From: Pseudaeromonas sp041911695
GTDB lineage: Bacteria > Pseudomonadota > Gammaproteobacteria > Enterobacterales > Aeromonadaceae
Assembly (NCBI GenBank): GCA_041911695.1
Contig: JAYROM010000198.1
Location: 1-20,710, forward strand
DNA: 20,710 nt
Direction: 5' to 3'
The translations under genes were made by a program, and so were the position numbers. Below, piece by piece: positions 15,515 to 20,710 of the stretch (positions within the stretch are counted from its first letter, which is position 1; every line of letters starts with the position of its first letter). The notes beneath the pieces were generated by a model. That model was given only the letters and a program-made list of their open reading frames with translations. It made no database searches and had not been told where the DNA came from.

Positions 15515-16078
15515 TTACCAATACAAGGCGGTGGTGGTGGGGGTGAGTTCGGCCGAGGTCTGGGTGGTCGGCAGAATCGCCTGCAGTGAGATCTTCTCCA
15601 GCGATGGATACTGCTTGAACAGACGCACGCCGAACGAGTTCAGCGCTTCGGGCTGCTGGCAGACAAAGGTAAAGCTGGCATGGATATCACTATGCTCCTC
15701 GGCCTCATGTTCGGGGTGGCCGCTGGCGTCGTCATGCCCCTGTTCAGTCTCTTCATGCGCCTCGGCTTCGCTGCTGACCGTCTGTTGCTGCAGCTGACAG
15801 GCGGCCGCAGTGGGCAGCACAAACAGCTGGTCAGCCTGCTTGAGCGGCAGCAGGGCTTGGGCGTAGTGCTGTTGCTCCTGACGGGTGCGCGGCGGATGTT
15901 CAAAGCCGACCAGATCGGCCGCCGGGGCCTCAAATTCGATCAACAACTGCTGGCCGTCCAACGCCAGATTGAGCTGGGCATGGCCATGTTCATGGGCGCC
16001 GTGGGTGTGGGCCGCCGCCAGCGTGGTCAGCGGCAGCGTCAGTGTGCAGGTCGCCAGTAGCCGTACAACAGTGTTCAT
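15515..16078 (-). CDS. zrgA: ZrgA-like zinc uptake protein (DUF2796), histidine-rich periplasmic
   Basis: The 187-residue precursor has a signal peptide ending near LAAA (20-23), directly followed by a His-rich N-terminus, HTHGAHEHGH (24-33). It then has the DUF2796 motif LNLALDGQQLLIEFEAPAADLVGFEH (about 36-61). A second His/Glu/Asp-rich segment (about 108-133, with GHPEHEAEEH) should bind zinc or a similar metal. In Vibrio cholerae ZrgA is part of the Zur-controlled ZrgABCDE zinc uptake system, and the ATPase and permease genes here match that arrangement. The ATG at 16078 has GGAG 5 bases upstream. It heads a four-gene minus-strand operon and diverges from the ypdA-like gene. I found no canonical Zur box upstream. 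Confidence 0.88.
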   Translation of the reverse strand: MNTVVRLLATCTLTLPLTTLAAAHTHGAHEHGHAQLNLALDGQQLLIEFEAPAADLVGFEHPPRTRQEQQHYAQALLPLKQADQLFVLPTAAACQLQQQTVSSEAEAHEETEQGHDDASGHPEHEAEEHSDIHASFTFVCQQPEALNSFGVRLFKQYPSLEKISLQAILPTTQTSAELTPTTTALYW

Positions 16079-16209
16079 AGGGACTCCTCTTGGGTGAACA
16101 AGGAGAAATACCTGCGAATGATGACAATTTGTTGATCGCCGCTGCGGTGAGCGGTCTGCGTGGGCGGCGCTTTGCCCCTTTCGTCCTGCTTCGCGGTGTG
16201 GCTCGAAAC

Positions 16210-16237
16210 TTGTCTTGTCTTCACCTGCGTATAAGAT
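16210..16237 (+). promoter_or_regulatory. Promoter candidate for the ypdA-like gene in the divergent intergenic region
   Basis: TTGTCT (16210-16215) and TAAGAT (16232-16237) are 16 bases apart, and an overlapping TATAAG (16230-16235) matches five of six -10 bases. It lies 115 bases before the chosen start. Similarity is moderate and no operator is evident. I could not identify a promoter for zrgA on the opposite strand. Confidence 0.35.
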
Positions 16238-16352
16238 AGACCTCGAATTTGTGACGGATGTCACTTTGCATGGGTGTGGACGGCGCTGATTTCGTCCCAT
16301 TCGGATGACGGGCGGTGGTGAGCGTTGCCCGCCAATGGGAGAGGGGAAGCCC

Positions 16353-18026
16353 ATGTTCGGGCATGTAATGATGTTGCTGGCGGTGTTCGAGCGTGCTGCC
16401 CTGATGTTGATGACGCTCTTCTTTCTGACCCGTATCTGGCCGTTCCAGCATCTGTTCCAAAAGCAGGTGCATTCGCCGTTCGAGCAGATCATGGTCTCGG
16501 TGTTGTTCTGTGCCTTCGCGGTATTCAGTACCTACACCGGTTTGCCGGTAGACGGCGCGCTGGTCAATGTGCGCATCATCGCCGTGCTGGCGGGCGGGAT
16601 CCTGTTTGGCCCTTGGGTCGGCATCCCGGCCGGGATTGTCTCCGGATTGCACCGTTATCTGATCGATATCGACGGTTACACTTCGTTGCCTTGTCTGTTG
16701 AGCAGCGTGACGGCGGGCGTGCTGTCGACCCTGATCCACTTCCGGGCGCGTAAATCACGACTGTGGTGTTACGGCATTCTGGCGGGGATGGCCTGTGAAG
16801 GGCTGACCATGCTGCTGATCTTCCTGCTCACCGAGCCGCATGCGGTGGCGGTTGATATCATCCATCGCATTGCACTGCCGATGATTGCCGGCTGTCTATG
16901 TATCGGGCTGATTGTCCGGCTGGTGCAGGATCTGGATGACGAGAAGGAGCTGATCGCCGCCAAGCAGGCCAAGTTGGCGCTGGATGTGGCGAATAAGACG
17001 TTGCCCTATTTTCGCGACCTAAACCGGCCGGCACTGATCCAGGTGTGCGATATCATCCGCAGCGAGATCGATGCCGATGCGGTGGCGATCACCGATACCC
17101 GTGACGTGCTCGCCTATGCCGGGGCCGGCAAGGAGTACTACCAGCTGGATGGCCATGATGCGATCAGCGAGATGACACGCCGGGTGATCATGTCCGGCCA
17201 GATTGTTATCAACAACGAGCTGCAGCAGTATCACCTGGCCGATTTTCACTCGGTCATCCTGATCCCGCTGCGCGAGAAGGGGACGGTGGCGGGTACGCTC
17301 AAGATCTTCTACCGGCGCACACATCGCATCACCAGTTCGCTGCGCGAGATGGCGGTTGGGTTGTCCCAGCTTATCTCTACCCAGATGGAGGTCTCGCGGA
17401 TTGAGCAACTGCAGGAGGCCACCCGCAAGGCGGAGTTCAGTGCCCTGCAAAGCAAGATCAACCCGCATTTCCTGTTCAACGCGCTGAATGCCATCTCGTC
17501 GCTGATCCGCATCGAGCCCGCCAAGGCGCGTGAGCTGATCGCCAATCTGGCCGACTATCTGCGTTATAACCTGTCGCGCGGCGATGCGTTGATCGACATC
17601 GGCAGCGAGTTACAGCAGGTGCGTGATTATGTGGCCATCGAGCAGGCGCGTTTTGGCAACAAACTGACGGTCGAGTTTGATCTGGATGCGGTAGCGATCC
17701 AGATCCCCAGCCTGCTACTGCAGCCGTTGGTGGAAAATGCCATCCTGCACGGTATCCAGCCGCGCAGTGCGCCGGGCAAGGTGACCATCGAGGTGCGTCA
17801 ACTGGCGGGGGCGGTGAAGGTGGCGGTCCGTGATAGCGGCTATGGCATCAGTCAGGAGGTGATCGACAACCTGGCGGCCGGCACCGTCAACAGCGACAGT
17901 ATCGGCCTGACCAATGTCCATCAGCGCCTGACCTTGCTCTATGGCACCGGCTTGCAGTTACGTCGGTTGGAGCCGGGAACCGAGGTCGCGTTCTATCTGC
18001 CGGATCCGGCGTATCAACCGTCGTGA
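16353..18026 (+). CDS. ypdA: Pyruvate-sensing histidine kinase YpdA (PyrS), LytS family
   Basis: YpdA is a membrane sensor kinase of the LytS family that in E. coli responds to extracellular pyruvate and activates YpdB. The 557-residue protein opens MFGHVMMLLAVFERAALMLM and has the 5TM-5TMR_LYT sensor with about six helices (roughly 4-195, including VNVRIIAVLAGGILFGPWVG at 71-90). A GAF domain follows (about 212-345), then a His_kinase/HATPase region. H372 in INPHFLFNALNAISS is the phospho-accepting residue, N462 in VENAILHG the N-box, with DSGYGIS (494-500) and IGLTNVHQRL (517-526). The ATG at 16353 has GAGGGG about 6 bases upstream and gives the family length (E. coli about 565). In-frame ATGs at 16305 and 16335 would add a non-conserved leader. 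It is 11 bases upstream of the regulator gene. BtsS is the nearest alternative, but the sequence fits YpdA better. Confidence 0.93.
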   Translation: MFGHVMMLLAVFERAALMLMTLFFLTRIWPFQHLFQKQVHSPFEQIMVSVLFCAFAVFSTYTGLPVDGALVNVRIIAVLAGGILFGPWVGIPAGIVSGLHRYLIDIDGYTSLPCLLSSVTAGVLSTLIHFRARKSRLWCYGILAGMACEGLTMLLIFLLTEPHAVAVDIIHRIALPMIAGCLCIGLIVRLVQDLDDEKELIAAKQAKLALDVANKTLPYFRDLNRPALIQVCDIIRSEIDADAVAITDTRDVLAYAGAGKEYYQLDGHDAISEMTRRVIMSGQIVINNELQQYHLADFHSVILIPLREKGTVAGTLKIFYRRTHRITSSLREMAVGLSQLISTQMEVSRIEQLQEATRKAEFSALQSKINPHFLFNALNAISSLIRIEPAKARELIANLADYLRYNLSRGDALIDIGSELQQVRDYVAIEQARFGNKLTVEFDLDAVAIQIPSLLLQPLVENAILHGIQPRSAPGKVTIEVRQLAGAVKVAVRDSGYGISQEVIDNLAAGTVNSDSIGLTNVHQRLTLLYGTGLQLRRLEPGTEVAFYLPDPAYQPS

Positions 18027-18037
18027 AAGGAGTGCAA

Positions 18038-18772
18038 ATGCTAAAAGCCATCGTGGTGGAAGATGAGTATCTGGCGCGGGAAGAGCTGATCTATTTGATC
18101 TGCACGCATAGCAGTATCGAGATAGTCGCCAGCTTCGAGGATGGCCTGGAGGCGTTCAAATTCCTGCAGGATCACGAGGTCGACCTGGTGTTTCTCGATA
18201 TCCAGATCCCGTCGATTGATGGGGTGATGCTGGCGCGTAACCTGCGCAAGTCATCTCGTCCGCCAGAGGTGGTGTTTGTCACTGCCCATAAGGAGTTTGC
18301 GGTCGACGCGTTCGAGCTTGAGGCGTTCGACTATATTCTCAAGCCCTATAACGAGACGCGCATCATCCACCTGCTGCAGAAGCTCGAGCAGCTGACCCCG
18401 ACCAAGGCGGCCGTGGTGACCGAGGAGCCGGTCGCGGCCCGGCGACAAACCATCAATCTGACCAAGGGCGAGCGCATTGTGGTGATCCCCTGTGACGAGA
18501 TCTATTACGCCGAGGCGGACGAGAAGCTGACCTACGTCTATACCCGGCACGATAGTTTTGTCATGACCCTCAGCATCAGCGACTTTATCAGCCGCCTGCC
18601 GGCCGAGGGCTTCTTCCGTTGCCATCGCTCCTATTGCGTCAATATCAACCGCATCCGCGAGATCGTGCCCTGGTTCAACAGTACCTATCTGATCCGGTTA
18701 CATGATCTGCCGGCTGAGCTCCCGGTCAGTCGCAGCAATATCAAGGCGTTCCGTCAACTGATGCAACTATAA
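18038..18772 (+). CDS. ypdB: LytTR response regulator YpdB (PyrR)
   Basis: YpdB is the DNA-binding partner of YpdA and in E. coli activates yhjX when pyruvate appears. The 244-residue protein, the same length as E. coli YpdB as I recall it, has a receiver domain (1-120) with the acidic pocket E8-D9, phospho-acceptor D54 in VFLDIQIPSIDG and K102 in YILKPY. A LytTR DNA-binding domain follows (about 140-244), with FFRCHRSYCVNINRI and ELPVSRSNIKAFRQL. The ATG at 18038 has AAAGGAG 5 bases upstream. A GTG at 18023 overlaps the ypdA stop and lacks a ribosome binding site. The kinase stop is 11 bases upstream, so the two are one transcript. It is followed, without a visible terminator, by the yhjX-like gene and a matching operator. 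Confidence 0.93.
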   Translation: MLKAIVVEDEYLAREELIYLICTHSSIEIVASFEDGLEAFKFLQDHEVDLVFLDIQIPSIDGVMLARNLRKSSRPPEVVFVTAHKEFAVDAFELEAFDYILKPYNETRIIHLLQKLEQLTPTKAAVVTEEPVAARRQTINLTKGERIVVIPCDEIYYAEADEKLTYVYTRHDSFVMTLSISDFISRLPAEGFFRCHRSYCVNINRIREIVPWFNSTYLIRLHDLPAELPVSRSNIKAFRQLMQL

Positions 18773-18773
18773 C

Positions 18774-18804
18774 GGCCATTCATTCCTCCCATTCTGCAGT
18801 TCAT
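18774..18804 (+). promoter_or_regulatory. Predicted YpdB (PyrR) binding site upstream of yhjX
   Basis: GGCCATTCAT (18774-18783) and TGCAGTTCAT (18795-18804) form a direct repeat with an 11-base spacer. The E. coli YpdB site is, from memory, two copies of GGCATTTCAT separated by 11 bases. Each half here matches at eight of ten positions with the same spacing. The site begins one base after the ypdB stop and ends 90 bases before the yhjX start. Confidence 0.72.
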
Positions 18805-18854
18805 GCCTTTTCCCGCCGGCATCGACGGCATCCCGCTTACAGTGGGGGCAGACC

Positions 18855-18870
18855 CGGGGTGTATACCCCG
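18855..18870. promoter_or_regulatory. Inverted repeat overlapping a possible yhjX -10 element
   Basis: CGGGGT-GTAT-ACCCCG is a perfect palindrome with six-base arms. A -10-like TATACC (18862-18867) lies inside it, and TTACAG (18837-18842) lies 19 bases upstream as a poor -35. It could be an operator or a short RNA hairpin at the 5' end of the yhjX message. Confidence 0.4.
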
Positions 18871-18894
18871 CAGATTGCGTAGAGAGGAAGTCGT

Positions 18895-20106
18895 ATGCCA
18901 CAACCACTATCTAACCGTATCCGGGTGATGACCCTCATCGGCACCATCATCACCCAGTTTGCGCTCGGCTCTGTCTATACCTGGAGCCTGTTCAACGCAC
19001 GTCTCTCGGACAAGCTGGATGAACCGGTCAGCCAGGTGGCTTTTGCCTTCGGTCTGCTCAGTCTGGCGCTCGCGGTGGCGTCGTCGCTGGCCGGCAAGCT
19101 GCAAGAGCGCTTTGGTGTGCGCAAGGTGACCTTGGGGGCCGGCCTGTTGCTCGGGCTCGGCTTCTTCTGTACCGCGCAGGCCAGCAATCTGGCCATGCTC
19201 TACCTGTGCGCCGGCATCCTGGTCGGCTTTGCCGATGGCACCGGCTACCTGCTGACCCTCTCCAACTGTGTGAAATGGTTCCCTGAGCGCAAGGGGCTGA
19301 TTTCGGCCTGCGCCATCGGGGCCTATGGTCTGGGGAGTCTCGGTTTTAAATATGTGAACATGCTGCTGTTGTCGCGGGCCGGTCTGGAGACCACCTTCGA
19401 GTTGTGGGGGCTGATTGCCATGGTGCTGGTGATCATCGGGGCTTTCTTGATGAAGGATGCGCCGCGTCAGGAGCCTGCCAACCTTGTCACCGGCGCGCGG
19501 GATTTCACCCTCGCCGAGGCGATGCGTAAACCGCAGTACTGGATGCTGGCGCTGATGTTCCTGACCGCCTGCATGAGCGGACTGTATGTGATTGGTGTGG
19601 CCAAGGATATTGGCGAAAAGCTGGTCGGCCTGCCCACCGTGGTGGCGGCCAATGCAGTGGCGGTGATTGCCATGGCCAACCTGGGGGGCCGTCTGGTGAT
19701 GGGCATTCTGTCCGACAAGATGCTGCGTATCCGGGTGATTTCGCTGGCCCAGATCATCACCCTGGCGGGCATGATCCTGCTGCTGTTCGTACCGCTGAAT
19801 GCCAACCTGTTTTTCGCGGCGGTGGCCTGCGTGGCGTTCAGTTTTGGCGGCACCATCACCGTCTATCCTTCACTGGTGAGTGATTTCTTCGGCCTGAATA
19901 ACCTGACCAAGAACTACGGCGTCATCTATCTCGGGTTCGGTTTCGGCAGCATTATCGGCTCGATTGTCGCCTCCCTGTTCGGCGGTTTCCAGGCGACCTT
20001 CTACCTGATCCTGGCCCTGCTGGTGGTCGCGCTGCTCTGCTCGCTGACTATCCGCCTGCCAGCCGGGGATGTACCGGCACCGGGCGCGGAACCGTTGCCG
20101 GTTTGA
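18895..20106 (+). CDS. yhjX: OFA-family MFS transporter YhjX, pyruvate-induced
   Basis: YhjX is an inner-membrane transporter of the oxalate/formate antiporter family in the major facilitator superfamily. In E. coli it is the known target of YpdAB and is strongly induced by pyruvate; its substrate is not firmly settled. The 403-residue protein has about 12 hydrophobic segments and opens with the family signature TLIGTIITQFALGSVYTWSLFN (14-35). It contains WFPERKGLI near 130 and EAMRKPQYWMLALMFLTACMSGLYVIGVAKDI (about 206-237), closely matching E. coli YhjX (about 402 residues). The ATG at 18895 has GAGGAAG upstream. It follows ypdB after 122 bases containing a predicted YpdB site, so it should be directly controlled by its neighbours. 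Confidence 0.94.
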   Translation: MPQPLSNRIRVMTLIGTIITQFALGSVYTWSLFNARLSDKLDEPVSQVAFAFGLLSLALAVASSLAGKLQERFGVRKVTLGAGLLLGLGFFCTAQASNLAMLYLCAGILVGFADGTGYLLTLSNCVKWFPERKGLISACAIGAYGLGSLGFKYVNMLLLSRAGLETTFELWGLIAMVLVIIGAFLMKDAPRQEPANLVTGARDFTLAEAMRKPQYWMLALMFLTACMSGLYVIGVAKDIGEKLVGLPTVVAANAVAVIAMANLGGRLVMGILSDKMLRIRVISLAQIITLAGMILLLFVPLNANLFFAAVACVAFSFGGTITVYPSLVSDFFGLNNLTKNYGVIYLGFGFGSIIGSIVASLFGGFQATFYLILALLVVALLCSLTIRLPAGDVPAPGAEPLPV

Positions 20107-20141
20107 CACACGCCGTTATCGTCTAGTCACTAAAAGTCACC

Positions 20142-20175
20142 CGGCCAGCAGCGTGCAAACGTTGCTGGCCGATTT
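20142..20175 (+). terminator. Hairpin terminator between convergent yhjX and the HEPN-like gene
   Basis: A 12-base-pair stem (arms 20142-20153 and 20160-20171, core GGCCAGCA, one G-U pair) with a six-base loop starts 35 bases after the yhjX stop. On the plus strand it is followed by ATTTGTT, a modest T-rich tail. It lies 14 bases past the stop of the minus-strand gene and may also serve that one. Confidence 0.7.
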
Positions 20176-20185
20176 GTTGGCGAGA

Positions 20186-20710
20186 TTAACTCGCCATCTC
20201 CACCACCGGGTAGCAGGCGTCACCCCACAGGGTCTCTGGGTGTTCCATCATCAATGAGATGATCTGCGGGATCAGTTTGTGCAGCAGATGGGTGCAGTCG
20301 TGTAGTTGCTTGCGGTTGATCTTGCTATCCCAGGTTGCACCACCGTGGAAGAGCTGGTTGCGCAAGGTGTAGAGCCGGCTGAAGATGACGCCGAGCAGCA
20401 AGGGGGTATTGCTGCTGGCCAGCGCCTGATTGGCTGTCTTCTTGCCGTTTGCCAGTTGGTGTTTCCACTCCTGTTCGTCGATGCGTTGGCGGTGATAATC
20501 CCAGAACCCCTGGAGCACATAGGGGGTATCCAGCAAGACTCTGATACTGCCGGAGAACTCCTGCCATACCAGTTTGTCGATCACTTTGTGCTTATCCAAT
20601 GCGCAGACCTTTTCCAGAAAATGGCGGAACGTCTTCTGCTCGGAAAGGCGGATATCAGGATTGATTTCATACGCATAGGCTGCATTGAAGGCGATCCACA
20701 GGAAGATAAA
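20186..20710 (-). CDS. HEPN-like protein, C-terminal part (runs off right edge)
   Basis: The reading frame is open to the window edge, so only the C-terminal 174 residues are seen and the start is outside. An internal TTG at 20599 is not a likely start, because the frame upstream continues with protein-like sequence (FIFLWIAFNAAYAYE). The fragment is helical in character. It has RLYTLRNQLFHGG, containing R-x4-H (RNQLFH), the signature of HEPN RNase or RNA-binding domains, and later WGDACYPVV, which I recall in similar uncharacterised HEPN-like proteins. A defence or stress role is possible but unproven. It is convergent with yhjX, with a shared hairpin between them. No partner gene is visible in this window. 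Confidence 0.7.
   Translation of the reverse strand, partial: FIFLWIAFNAAYAYEINPDIRLSEQKTFRHFLEKVCALDKHKVIDKLVWQEFSGSIRVLLDTPYVLQGFWDYHRQRIDEQEWKHQLANGKKTANQALASSNTPLLLGVIFSRLYTLRNQLFHGGATWDSKINRKQLHDCTHLLHKLIPQIISLMMEHPETLWGDACYPVVEMAS

Noticed and set aside
16079..16352. Zur operator upstream of zrgA
   Set aside because: I looked for the gammaproteobacterial palindrome around TGTTAT/ATAACA on both strands and found no acceptable match. A matrix scan could overturn this.
1..20710. CRISPR arrays, tRNA genes, transposases or integrases
   Set aside because: None seen on either strand: no regularly spaced repeats, no tRNA cloverleaf noticed and no transposase or recombinase catalytic motifs. 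The recombinase-like N-terminus of McrB lacks a catalytic domain.

Overview
The window reads as a GC-rich gammaproteobacterial chromosome segment. An Aeromonas-like host is my inference. It rests on the E. coli-like YpdA/YpdB/YhjX proteins, a ZrgA-type zinc operon of the kind known from Vibrio, and tandem PhoA-type alkaline phosphatases. There are no rRNA or tRNA genes, CRISPR arrays or intact insertion sequences.

Left part (1-8620), all on the minus strand, is a DNA restriction locus. Read in transcription order it is hsdM, hsdS, mcrB, mcrC, a 298-base spacer, then hsdR, which runs off the left edge. The first four genes overlap end to start by 11, 10 and 4 bases, so they look like one translationally coupled unit behind an extended -10 promoter at 8604-8612. 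A Type I restriction-modification system therefore has a Type IV, modification-dependent McrBC nuclease inserted between its methyltransferase/specificity genes and its motor subunit. McrB carries an EVE-like reader domain, a large insert in its AAA+ domain, and a convincing internal start for a short form. A small MNT-type nucleotidyltransferase gene without a HEPN partner lies just upstream.

Middle part (9293-12873), minus strand: two tandem alkaline phosphatases, the first a predicted lipoprotein and the second a soluble periplasmic enzyme. They are followed by a strong terminator and then an unrecognised exported protein. A set of TTAACA/TGTTAA palindromes lies upstream of the pair. Next (13068-16078), minus strand, is a four-gene operon with a His-rich ZrgA (DUF2796) protein, an ABC ATPase, an FtsX/MacB-like permease and a DUF3299 protein. 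It resembles the Vibrio ZrgABCDE zinc uptake locus and ends in a clear terminator.

Right part (16353-20106), plus strand: a pyruvate-sensing LytS/LytTR two-component system (YpdA/YpdB, also called PyrS/PyrR) followed by its known E. coli target gene yhjX, an OFA-family transporter. The intergenic gap holds a close match to the YpdB direct-repeat binding site. In E. coli these genes are unlinked; here sensor, regulator, operator and target sit together. A HEPN-like gene, cut off by the right edge, is convergent with yhjX.
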